Notes under the pieces: model-generated
The model's input: only the letters and a program-made list of their open reading frames with translations
Database searches by the model: none
What the model was told of the DNA's origin: nothing
Origin: Persicaria tinctoria
Taxonomy: Eukaryota > Streptophyta > Magnoliopsida > Caryophyllales > Polygonaceae
Reading direction: 5' to 3'
Assembly: GCA_037127255.1 (NCBI GenBank)
Contig: JBANSL010000003.1
Location: 17,177,314 to 17,241,313 of the forward strand
DNA: 64,000 nucleotides
Made by a program: the position numbers and the translations under genes
Shown here: positions 23,980 to 34,724 of the stretch, piece by piece
Layout: each line of letters begins with the position of its first letter
How positions within the stretch are numbered: position 1 is the first letter of the stretch

Positions 23980-26038
23980 TTAGAACATTTGGTGGTGGTG
24001 GTGAAGCACCCATCGCAAACACCAAAACGATAATGTTAGGAATCCGACAATGCCACTTGACGCGATATGTGTCCGCGTTGCGCTGCTAAACTCCAGCGCT
24101 CCTTCATACACCATAGAGCTGCTCGACAGGTACGGAGGCGCCTCCGTCGATGAGGACGCAGATGGTGGTGACTCCTCTCCCGACGAAGCTTTTTGGCTGT
24201 CCAGTCAAAACCACATTTACACCAAATATGCCATTTCGTTAAGTCATGATTTCACCTCAACCAAACTTGATTGGACGTAAATATATACTTATATGCTTAT
24301 TAGCCGTTGGATAAGCGACAATCCAACGGCTAATAGATGCTTGGTACCTATATTGATTTTTTATATATATAAAAAAATCTTCGAATCCCATAGTTGGCAC
24401 ATATTCTTGTGTAGTGGACTTGTAGTGCTCCCATTTTATTATTCCTACTCTAAAACTATCTCAAAAATGATAATTACAAATTCTTTATGAAACAATTAAG
24501 TTAACTTTGATTTGCAACTATTTTGAATAGAATCTTTATAAAATTGAAAATTTTAATCTGTCGTAGCATTTCTTTAAAAAAAATCCGCTTTTCTATTCAC
24601 ATAATATATATACTCCCTCGGTCTAATAAGTATGGAGTATAACATTGGTTTTAAATTTTTTAAAAACGTATTAAAATTAAATATTAAATCTAAAATGAGG
24701 TATATTTAGAAATAAATTTGACTTTTTAAAAAAAATTAAAAAACTAAAAACTGCTTTATAAATTATCCATTTTTTTATATAATTTAATATTTATTACTTA
24801 TAATTAAGTATTAAATAATGTTGAAAAATTAATTTAAAAAATTAATATTTTATAGCATAATTATTACACTCTGTTTCAAAATAAATATCACTTGATTTTT
24901 TTGCACGCTTATCAAGGAAGTAAAATCTATAAAATATTATTTTTTGAATCAAATTTTTTTTACCAATGGAAACTTATAAAAAAATTGATTAAAATATAAT
25001 ATTTGATAAAAGTAAAACGATATTTATTTTGAAACCGATGGAATAACAGTTTAATACTATAACATTTTTTTCAACGATCAATCTTACGAGTACAAAAGAA
25101 TAAAGTAACGTTTCACATGTTTCATTTTCACTTTATGTAGTAAAAAAGCAATGACGAGGCACGATTAAGACAAGTAAAAAAATCTGACCTGGATGTAGGT
25201 GAAGGGCAGAAGGTGATCGTATAGTCCGCGGATCCATCGCACACGAAGGTGCTGCTCTTGTCGTCGTACGCGTAGCTATACGCGCGTGGGCAAGCCCTCT
25301 TAAACACCTGCGAGTAGCTCGACGGCTTACACGTGTCCGGGTTCCCGTACGCGCCGCTGCAGCAATACTGAGGCTCGCTGAATGCGTCGCACGCGCTCCT
25401 ACACGCGACGCTCGCCCCGCCTCCCTCGCTCAAAACCCTAAGCTCCGTCGGGCAGGCGCTGTTCAGGTCGGCGGCGCACCCCGTGGCCGTGCAGTTCGGC
25501 CCCGTGCCGCCCTTCGGAGACACCAGCATCGGGAGGTTGTAGCCATCGACGAGGCTGACGTCGTAGAAGTCCTGGCCGCCGCTGCCGGAGAGAGTGAACT
25601 CGGCTAGGGTTGCCGGCGTCGCGGCGCCGCCGCCGGAGCACTCGATCTTGCCGGAGCCGCAGTCGCCGGTCTGGCAGGTGAATTCGCCGGTGGATTTGTC
25701 GGCGGCGCAGAGAGTCCGCCCCCAGAAGCGGCCGCCCCACGACGACGGGGGAGTGATCGTTTTGGATTCGCCTTTGACGAGCGCGAATCCGGAGACTGAG
25801 ATCTCCGGGACGCCGGCGTTGGAGAGGATTCCAGGCCACACCGTGTAATCGCACTTGTTAAGCAGAGTGAATGTTGTTGCTGTCACGATTCCTGCACGAG
25901 ATTCAGCCGATTAAAGCGGCGATTTCAGAAATTGGATCGGATCTGGATGAAATAAAGGGATTTGGAGAAATGGAGAGTCATACCTAATCGATAAGCAAAA
26001 GCGGCGAAAGCGAACAGCAATTGAAGTTTGTTAGCCAT
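23980..26038 (-). CDS. Thaumatin-like protein (PR-5 family) with C-terminal membrane/GPI-type tail, three exons
   Basis: Thaumatin-like proteins are secreted, disulfide-rich defence or cell-wall proteins (GH64-TLP fold). Exons by splice signals: 25984-26038, 25189-25891, 23980-24196, joined in phase to 324 residues. Exon 1 gives MANKLQLLFAFAAFAYRL, most of a signal peptide, and is split in phase 1. Exon 2 holds the thaumatin domain with all 16 family cysteines (for example GDCGSGKIEC, QYCCSGAYGNPDTC, ending ITFCPSPTS). Exon 3 encodes a Ser/Pro-rich linker, SSSMVYEGALEF and a hydrophobic stretch (GIVGFLTLSFWCLR), as in membrane-attached plant TLPs. Intron 1 is 92 bp; intron 2 is 992 bp and contains a Stowaway-like MITE. 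The acidic-cleft family motif was not checked residue by residue. Reading exon 2 alone gives a false C-terminus. The fold assignment is secure; substrate and role are not. Confidence 0.93.
24298..24335. repeat. Perfect 15-bp hairpin in TLP intron 2
   Basis: TATTAGCCGTTGGAT and its exact inverse complement are separated by 8 bp (24298-24312, 24321-24335). It lies about 100 bp upstream of the intron 2 acceptor on the gene strand. Confidence 0.9.
24865..25045. mobile_element. Stowaway-like MITE in TLP intron 2
   Basis: CTCTGTTTCAAAATAAATATC on the left pairs in inverse with GATATTTATTTTGAAACCGA on the right, and TA flanks both ends of a 177-bp AT-rich element (24867-25043). Termini are diverged from CTCCCTCCGT, so it is older than the MITE at 15.1 kb. 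A lone CTCCCTCGGTCT end also occurs at 24614. Confidence 0.75.
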
Positions 26039-26132
26039 AAGAAAGTGAATGGAGGGGGATGGAAGATTCAATCGAAAACCTGGCTTCCTCCTCGCGGGAA
26101 TTTGGGAGCACCGAGAGGTAGTGGACGAGTAG

Positions 26133-26140
26133 AATTTATA
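26133..26140 (-). promoter_or_regulatory. Probable TATA box of the thaumatin-like gene
   Basis: On the minus strand TATAAATT lies about 95 bp before the ATG and follows a CTCTCTCTC pyrimidine run. Position and sequence fit a plant TATA element giving a leader of about 65-75 nt. Confidence 0.6.
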
Positions 26141-26164
26141 GAGAGAGAGGAACAGCTTTTTGTG

Positions 26165-27000
26165 CGCAAGTGACTCTCCAGTGAGTGTATTATTATTAGG
26201 GAAAATTATATAAAACCATCCATTAAATAAAGTTTTTTTTATTTAATCACCCGTTAAATTTTAAATTACAGAAAACTACCCACTATATAAGTTATGTCAA
26301 CAAAACACCACCCATGTCCATTTTATGTTAAAGTCGGTTAAGTTTGTGTTTAAAAGACATGGGTGAGGCTGCTAGCAAGATAACGAAACGACTATTGACA
26401 AGAAGATTTTCGCTAAATTGCACATTAGTCTTCCCCGATTCTTCCTTTTGTACGCTGTTCATCTTCTTGTTCAAAGGATAAACTTTCGTCGGCCGATCCC
26501 ATCCAACTTGGAAATGGATCTTTATTTGTACTCATTACTCTATTCATTTGTACTATGTTCACTTGTTCAACGGATAAACTTTCGTTTGGGTGAGAAAAAA
26601 CGGTGAGAAGGAGATGAGAAATCGCTTGAGACAGTGAGTTTTAGTTCTTTGCAATGAGGCGTTCGTCGGCCGATCAATCCGCTGCTCTCGCCGGTGTTGG
26701 ATAAGCCACCCTCGACCTTGCCGCTGTCATATCCCAGATCTTCCACCCTGACTGGCACACCCCTCTCGAGACCGGCCCCCTTCTTCTTCCCTGGCCACTT
26801 CGCTACCCGTCCTCCAACAACAACAATTCTGAAGGGCTACCTCCGGCCTCTTCTCCATGAGTGAAGTTGGAGTTCTTGCCAATTCTGAAGTGGAAGTTGA
26901 AGTCCTCCTCCCATGAGCCCGTCCTGAATTTCGCAAATCAAATGTAAATACGACTGCAAAGGCACAAGGGTTCCTATAGATTTGATCCGCTCTTTGTATG
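26165..27000. other. Upstream flank of the TLP gene, repeat-like
   Basis: No gene is supported. 26195-26360 (AAAACCATCC, ACAGAAAACTACCCAC, AACAAAACACCACCC) resembles the ends of the Mutator-type MITE at 62.1 kb. GGATAAACTTTCGT is repeated at about 26475 and 26570. Confidence 0.4.
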
Positions 27001-27735
27001 GGGTCAATGACTTTTTTGTGCAATTTAAGGAAATTTATCTTGTCAATAGACGTTTTATAATCTTGTCAATATCCCTTATGAAAGACATAGTTACCCCTCC
27101 CTCCTTCTCCTCTTGGTTCTTAATTCCCATCTCCTGCTTCTCTCTCTCAATTGCTCCCTTCATTTGCTCTGATTTTTTAAAACTCATGTTTGTACCCTTC
27201 GTCACCTTCACTATAAAAAATCAAATTAGGTAGTCACCTTCCACCCGATCATTAAAAAAAAACCTCCATTTTTCATTGTTCAATCTTACAACCTATTATC
27301 TAACTCCTCCACCATCGATCTCGATATTCCCGAGTAACCACATCTGTTATTAACCTTTATTCTGCGCTAACGATAACCATCAAATTCTCATTTGCTACCT
27401 TCTTCGTCCAACACCACCAAATTTCAAACCGAAACCCCCCGCCAACCTCCATTGCAAATAGGCATCTCATATTTATACAACAAATCTCAAATTTATCAAA
27501 TAATCAATTGAATCCAACAATTGACACCAGATTTGCACTTTAATCAACGAGATTCCTGCACCAATTTTCACATATCTTGATTCAAAATGATTAGGCAATT
27601 AATTATAAGTTAACCATCGAATGGAAGAAAGTTCAAAATCGGTGTGCCAGAGGCACATAGGAGGACGAAGGTGAAGCGAAACCTAGATTCGTATTTCGCA
27701 AGAGAGGTAAGTCAGTTTCTGAAGATTCTAGTGAT

Positions 27736-29090
27736 TTGTTTATGCCGATTGAAGTTGCACGTCCATCTTTTCATAGAGTTGCTGAAACTGGGTTGAGACC
27801 GTCCTTTGAAAATATACCTCTAAAGGATTCTGGTTTGTTTAATGATGGGAATGATGATTCTGATGATAGAGTAGCCGATGATTTTTTTTGGGGGGGGGGT
27901 GTGGCTGAAGGAGGTGAGGATGTAGAAACCGAGGAGGATGTGATGAATGCTGAAACAGATGAGCACTTAAACATGGAAGACACTGAGAAAGTTGTGATGG
28001 GATCTGTCAAAGATGATCACATCAAAGAAATAGTTGGAAAGGACGTGTTGGGGGATGAGACAGATGATTTCAGCAAACAAGTGGAACCTCCTAGTTGGGT
28101 GAAGGAAATACATAAGAGGTTAGATAAGTTTGAAGAGTTGCCTAAAAAAGTTACAGATTTGAATAGGGGTTGACATGCTTAAGGAACACATGTCAGGATG
28201 CATAAAATTGGTGGTTGTTGTTGATGATCTTGTGGAGAAGGTACATTTATTAGAAAATAGGTTTACAATGCACGAGTCAATACTTGCTAGGACTCAGTCA
28301 TCCAATGTTTTACCTAGGGACCTAGTGTTTACAAAGGTTGTGAATGATGTGTTGGTTGATATTGAGAAAGAGGTACCGGTAGGGGGCATGGTGGATATTC
28401 AAGAAGAGGTACCTAGTGAGAAGTTAGGTCAACCAATTGACATAGATGTTTCAGCATCTGCAAATGAGGTTATACCTATTACATTAGTTGAAGGGCAGAG
28501 GTCATTGGATTCATGTTCAGGACAACTATTTTTTGTTGACTTAAGGCGCGACTCTGATTGAAGGGTGGGGCAGTGTTTAGAAGATGACATTTCTGGGGTG
28601 GGGATTTAAGGTGGTAAGCCAAAGGATTGTGTGGTGGAAGTTGTTGGACTAAAAGTTGCTGAAACGAAAGTTGGTGATTTGGAAAGCGCTGAAACAAAAG
28701 ATGTTTAAATGAAAGATGTTGAAGTCGCATCATCTCATGCGCAAGTGGTTAAAGATGGTGATGAACCTGAATCTCTGGGAATGAATGAAGGTGAAGGTGA
28801 TGTTGAAACAAAAAGATGATGGAACAAAATGTGATGGTGGTGTTTTAAGGACCCCACCTCCTGAAAAAACAATAGATGTAAGCGATGATGCAGGGGATGA
28901 CGACAAGGTGTCGAAGGAAGCACGTATTGAGTGGGATACAGTTTCTAAAGATCCTACATGCATAAAAGAAATTGAAGATTTCGGGCGTTCAAAGCGTCTT
29001 CCAAAAGCAAGTACTTTTCTTTTGAGCCCGTATGTTGCTGGGAAGATAAGGATCCCGAAGTATGTGGAAAAAAAAATAATTGCTCAGTAA
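27736..29090 (+). pseudogene. Acidic N-terminal part of the ULP1-associated MULE gene
   Basis: Broken plus-strand frames (27736-28173, 28175-28561, 28785-29090) encode a D/E-rich polypeptide with a coiled-coil-like EIHKRLDKFEELPKKVTDL segment, then a basic stretch (GRSKRLPKASTFLLSPYV). It leads into the protease exons. Stops and frameshifts separate the pieces. It fits the variable region in front of the protease in plant ULP1-carrying MULEs; no other domain was recognised. Confidence 0.55.
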
Positions 29091-29453
29091 GGAGGATCAT
29101 GACTTCATGTATGGTTTTATTATAGACTCAAGGTATATCCATCTTAATTGTCATGTGTTTTCGAGTGCTTTAATAATATGTATTTTGCCGACTCGTGAAT
29201 TTTTATTCTTGTAATAATTTTTTGTAGGGATTTTTCAGTGCTCTCAATGGGAGTTAGAAAAGAGAAGTAATTTTTCAGAAACATTGTCAGGAATGATGGA
29301 TGGCTTGATATCGATGTAAGTATGCTGGAACTATTTACTTTTTTAGCACCTTTGGAGTAATGTAACTATGTATGTTTTCTGTTATTATGTCTGGTTTAAA
29401 CAAATAGCTTACACTCTTTACTGTTTCAGCACCTTGAAGCAAGACTGGTTCAC

Positions 29454-30080
29454 ATGAGGAAGAGAATCAGTGAGAATCCTAGCAGCTTTAAAGGCATTAT
29501 TGTGATGGATCCTATTTTTCATCAAAAGTATCTCCTAGAATGTTCGTCATCATATGAAGAATCAAGCCATGTTGAACAATTCACTACAAGCTATTTCCTG
29601 GGCTTATATCCTAGTGATTATCCAAAGAGATGGGAGTCAGCAAAAAAGGTTTACACTTCATTTAACATAAACAACGAGCATTGTGTTGCCCTAGAGATAG
29701 TCTTTGCTGAAATGGTTATATAAATGTCTATGATTTCAATCACTATATTGTGTCTGTTGAAAAGCTTGTTATCTGCACCCAATGGCGGAATGGTTGCCAA
29801 TACACTTGGATAAGGCTGGGGTAATACCAAACTCTAAATCCTCTATATTTCACATTCACAAGGTCCCTGATCTAGTGCATGATACAACTAGGTATGGAAA
29901 TCACTTTATAATGTTTTAATAGTCATTTATAAGCATGTGCGGTTGTGCTTTATATAACTATGTTTTGTTGAATATTTTGCAGTGCGTCTTGTGGGGTCTT
30001 TGTACTCAAACCAATTGAAGCACTGGTGTTTGGAGGAGATGTCAAGAAGTTTACCAATGAAAGAATCTTCCGCTAGTGAG
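29454..30080 (+). pseudogene. ULP1-like (C48) cysteine protease domain, inactivated
   Basis: The frame from 29454 (FTTSYFLGLYPSDYPKRWES) reaches NNEHCVALEIVFAEMVI, where the histidine near 29679 fits the catalytic His. A stop/frameshift follows; the next frame gives INVYDFN with the expected Asp. After a segment with MAEWLPIHLDKAG, an intron-like gap (GT near 29891, AG near 29982) leads to CASCGVFVLKPIEAL with the catalytic Cys at 29990-29992. The family normally removes SUMO-like modifiers; a MULE copy has unknown function. The frame break makes this copy a pseudogene. Confidence 0.78.
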
Positions 30081-30924
30081 AGCTATGGTCTCAGACATGA
30101 TGCAAGAGAGATGGAGCTTTAAATTCTCGATAATTGCATCTTTCAGATTTAGGCATTTCAAGACATTTAGTTAACAGTAGACGGTTTGGCCCCTTTTTAT
30201 GTATTTATGTATTTTCAGCAAATATTATGGACATCGGCTCTTTTTTGTATATGCTTGTATGGTTGCATATTCTAGGCATTTCAATGGCATTTTCAAGCCA
30301 TTGAAATTTCAGTTAATGTTTTGTTGTAAATATTTAAGTATTCCTGTTTTCAGCAAGTTCTGTGGTCAGCGTTTTTGTTTCAGCATGTTGTTTCAACAAG
30401 TTATGTTTTCAACATTTTTTTTAAAGATGACACCAATATACAATGTTAAGGTTCCATATTTTAGAAAAATACAAAAAGATAAGCTATAATTGGGGGACAT
30501 ATTGCGTTTCCAAGCAAGTTATATTTAGCATTTGTGTTCAACAAGATTTGTTTCAGCAAATATTTCATGCTGAAAAGACAGTATTTACTAAATTAAAGTT
30601 TGAGAATAGCAATAAACAGAAAGGATAACTGGTAACCATAAAAACTAAAGATAAGCTTATATAGTATAGCAATGAAACAAAGTACAACTGATAAAAAAAA
30701 AACAAAGCATGACAATAAAGTCACAGTTGACTGCTGAAACAGTTGAGAACTGAACTAAAAATCAAAATCAGCATTGTTTGTCTATAGCTAGCGGGTGTTG
30801 AGCTTGTGCATTCTTCCCATGCTCTAATGCTCCCTTTGAAGCCAATCCTTTCTGTGTTTTGACCTTCTCACAAACTTTGCTTTGCCGATTTCCTTTTTCC
30901 AAGGAGGTTGACCACATGTTTTCC

Positions 30925-33660
30925 TTACAAGGGGGGGTAACATTTAATCTGTTTAATATATTCAGGAAGGCTTATTTCATCATCAGGAAGGACTGGATAT
31001 ATGGTTTCAGCATATGTCAAATTCCAAGCTTCATTTGTGTAGAAATTTGCAACAAAATGTGGCACATCAAGCTTTTTATGCACCATTGCTGACAGAGCCT
31101 GTATGCATGGGATTTTTTTAATGTCGAACACCCTATAGGTGCATTTCTTTGCTGAAAGATCAACAACAGTCCATGTACCTTCTCTAGTAACTTCAAAGAC
31201 AGACTTATTCAAGTGTTTTACGGTGTATGCACCAACATCCTTTTGCAATTCTTGAATTGTTTTCATTATTGCAGGGGTGACACTCTGTGTATTCAGTGTT
31301 GAGCTATGTCTTCTCTCTTGAGACCACTCTGTCAACTTATCTCTAATAAATTCTAATAGTGCAACAATGGGGAGATTTGTTTTTTACCACTCAAAAGTCA
31401 AAACGGAGTTTAAGCTTTCAGCGTTGTTTGATGTCATCATGTTATACCGATCACCCTTTGCATGTGCTCTTGCCCACCTCCCCAGCCTTGCAGATATTAA
31501 ATAGGTTGCAACTCTTGGGCATTCTTCTTTTATACGGTCAAATTGGTGGGCAAAATCACTAACAGTGAAGGTTTCAGCAGCTTGTTGGAACATGTCAGCA
31601 AGATGTCTTTTCTTGAAAGTTGCCTTTATGTTATGCTTCAAATGCCACATACATATGCAATGGGTAGCATTAGAGTATATCTTGGCGATAGCTTTAGCAA
31701 CGCTGACATGTCTATCAGAAACAAATAGCAAATCATTTATTGGCGGTATAACTTTAATGAGTTGCTGAAAAAACCATCCTCAAGAGGCATTATTTTTTAT
31801 ATCAATAATCCCAATAGCCAGCGGGTATAAGTTCATATTTGCATCTTGTGTAACTGCTCCAAGAAATGTACCCCTATACTTGCATGTTAAGAATGTGCCG
31901 TCTACAACAACAACCTACAATAAAAAGGTAAGATCTGTGAATTTTTTGCTGATAGTAAATGCTGAAATATTCATAACCTTGCTGAATTAGAAATGATTAT
32001 ACACCTATAGATACCTTTTTCAAGATGTGGAATGCTCGAATGCATTGTCTAAAAGACAGGAACATGTATTTGAACCTTTCAACGTTGTCTATTGTTATGA
32101 GAGCCAATGTCTCTGGATTTTTCTTCATAAGCATGTGACAATATGATGGTAATGCAACGAAATTTGATCCCGCGCGGTGTCCCTTTTTCTCTCACTTGTG
32201 CTATTTGTGATGCCTTCCATGCTTTCCAATATGTAATTTAGATCTTGTGTTCCGTTCTCATCTTATCAATAATTTATTTTGGCTTGTATCCACTGTCAAA
32301 ATTTCAGCAATAAGTAACTGATTGCTACAACTATTAATATGTTGAAACGTATATGCTTAAAATATTTTCTTAAACTGTCAATATTACATCATGATTATAT
32401 AAAAATGATAGACTCACAATAATATATTGAAATTGTGAGCCTATCATTTTAAGCAAATAATATGTTGAAACTATCAATATGCTGAAACTTATATGCTTAA
32501 ACTATTTGCTTAAACTGTCAATATTACATCTTGATTATATAAAAATGATATACTCACAATAATATACTGAAAAAATAATATGGTGAAACTTATATGCTGA
32601 AATTAATTGTTGATCGAAACAGTAGTCACCTTGATTGTATGAAGCCTACAATAACATTGGACGGGGCTTGTCTGCAGTGTCTTGTTCTTGTATCCCATGT
32701 GCATGTGTGTATATCTTTATACAATATCACCTCATGACAAGTAGTTGATACTCTCTTTGTATGCTGTTTCCAATTATAATCGGTGTCTATGCCTATTGCT
32801 CTATAATATTTTGGTGTGGATTTCTTAACCTCAAATCCAAATATGTTTGTCATCAACATAATTTACAAAGCATCCTTTATTGCTTGTCTATATTAGAAGG
32901 TTTTCCCAACATACATAAGCCTTGGGTCTCGAGTGACACGGGTGAAAACACTGTCCATGATAGAGCTGTCAGCACCCCTTTCATCAACTATGTTTCCTTT
33001 TCTTTTCATTATGACATAGCGTTCACTCCAATATTCATCATTAGAGTTATCTGAAAATATTTCACTATTTTCAGCATTCGAGTAATCTGAAAATATTTCA
33101 GCATTCATATCATTTTGTGGCACATCCTCCATGAAGCCGGCAGCAATCATTGAATCATAAATAGAGATACCTTCTGTTATATGCATGTCATCAAAATACT
33201 GATCAGTTTCAAATGTGTTCCTACTCTCGCGGTCCTTAGTTTCAGCAAGCACACGAGGATGTGTGTTTATGGTAGAAGCATCTGTTTAAATTGCAAAATC
33301 ATGGACAACAATATCTAACGGCAAGGGGTTGCTGACACACAACTCAACAACAAAATTAACTCCATCAAGTTTCCTCAACAACAAGAGTTCTTTCAAATCG
33401 CCGTCACATTCTACCTTAAGCGGTGCTTTCAATGTTTTGAAGGGATGCAAATGGATGAATACCAATTTAACAATAGAATCATCAACATTGAATCTGCTGC
33501 AAACCTAGTCCCTCAAGGTTGATAAAGTGATTGAATCGTCTAGCACAAAAGCCTTTGAAGTAGTGTTTCCATCGAATAATAATCCTATTTTAGCAATTCT
33601 CCATTGTCCCCCATATACAACTGTTACAATATTCGATGCCATTTCTATCACTGCAATTCA
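30925..33660 (-). pseudogene. MuDR-type MULE transposase, inactivated
   Basis: Minus-strand pieces follow the family order. An N-terminal region starting near 33642 (MASNIVTVVYGGQWRIAKIG) leads to an acidic spacer (33252-32893), then a zinc-ribbon-like domain with DIHTCTWDTRTRHCRQAP (32859-32626). Next come AWKASQIAQ near 32220, the catalytic-core start VVVDGTFLTCKYRG near 31900, SDRHVSVAKAI near 31720 with THCICMWHLKHNIK, and a SWIM-like segment (KKCTYRVFDIKKIPCIQAL) near 31120. The first Asp (VDG) and second (SDR) of the DDE triad are visible. An in-frame TGA near 31781, plus several frameshifts between 32.0 and 32.3 kb, shows it is dead. Confidence 0.82.
32332..32570. repeat. ~125-bp direct duplication with an internal inverted repeat
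   Basis: AAACTGTCAATATTACATC, then TGATTATATAAAAATGATA, then ACTCACAATAATAT occurs twice about 126 bp apart. In the first copy AAAATGATAGACTCACAAT is followed by its near-exact inverse ATTGTGAGCCTATCATTTT (about 32403-32452). Confidence 0.75.
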
Positions 33661-34400
33661 ATTCATTTCATTTCATAGTATTAAAGTACTTGAAATCTAA
33701 TTTGAATCGTTTCACCAAAAATGAATTGGAATCTATTTTCAGCAATCTGTGCAATTAAAAAACATGTTAATAGACATCAAGATTCGATTGTATTTCAGCA
33801 ATCAGTTAGCATGCTAATGAACTATAACAAATTGAAACTTCTATAGATATGCTGAAACATTTTCAGAAGCAATCATAAACAGTTTGTTGAAACAAAAATT
33901 TTCACATCAGCAATTAGCATGACAGTGTGCGCCATGACATCAACAATCATAATCAATTCATAGAAAGTAATGAATTATAGCACCAATCATAATATCATCA
34001 GCAATCATAAACGATAGTTATAGCAGCAATCAAAAAGTTATTTTCAGCAGATCTGTAGTTCAAAATCAAAATTTTAAAGAATGTTGAATTAACGATTACA
34101 ATAGATCTATAATTAATCAATGTAAAAATCACAATTTTGAAGAATGTTGCTGAAGAATTGTCCAAAATTACAGCAAAAACGATCAATATGTGTATATGAA
34201 TGATTGATATGCGTAGTTGAATGATCGATTCAACGACAGAATGATCAATTACAGCATGTAGATCGATTACAGCAAAAAACGATCCAAGATCTACAGGTGA
34301 GAGGGAGCGGAAGTAGGTTGATTGCCAAGGTTTTCAGTTTCAACAAAAAAAAAAATGGTGGACAATTTCCTAATATAGGCAAAAAATATGGCCTATATGA

Positions 34401-34720
34401 TAAATGCCCCAATTTTTTTTTATATATTTTTAATATTCAATTAAAGGTGTCACATTTGATTCTATTGATTCACAATAATAAAAATATAAGATGTGGATTA
34501 AGCTAATTTATCAAAATCTCGTGATTACTATAAGAATTTTTGCAAAACCTCATACGTACCACTCGAAATTTGTTAAACCTTAATTTATATATCAACGTGA
34601 AATTTGCAAAAATTCATAATCATCGTTAGAAATTTTTAGTTCCCAAAAGGCGTCTTGTATAGAGTGAGGATCTATATATAAAAAGAGAGAGAGTTGACTT
34701 AGGACCAGTCACAAATTTTT
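34401..34720. other. AT-rich spacer
   Basis: No gene or bounded repeat recognised. Confidence 0.4.
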
Positions 34721-34724
34721 GCCC

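Larger units (their letters stand above)
27000..34400. mobile_element. Decayed Mutator-like element with ULP1-type protease and transposase (KI-MULE-like)
   Basis: Two long degenerate genes face each other: a plus-strand gene ending in a ULP1 (C48) cysteine-protease domain (27.7-30.1 kb) and a minus-strand MuDR-type transposase (33.66-30.92 kb). MULEs that carry ULP1-like proteases are known in plants (Kaonashi/KI-MULE type). The region is also marked by about 29 copies of the octamer TTTCAGCA on both strands. Ends are uncertain: a weakly similar inverted pair (left near 27.0 kb, right near 34.36-34.40 kb) is the best candidate, and no target duplication was confirmed. Stops in both genes make it inactive. 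Confidence 0.7.

Noticed and set aside
23687..24025. 112-codon minus-strand frame
   Set aside because: Overlaps the third exon of the thaumatin-like gene in another frame and has no coding features of its own.
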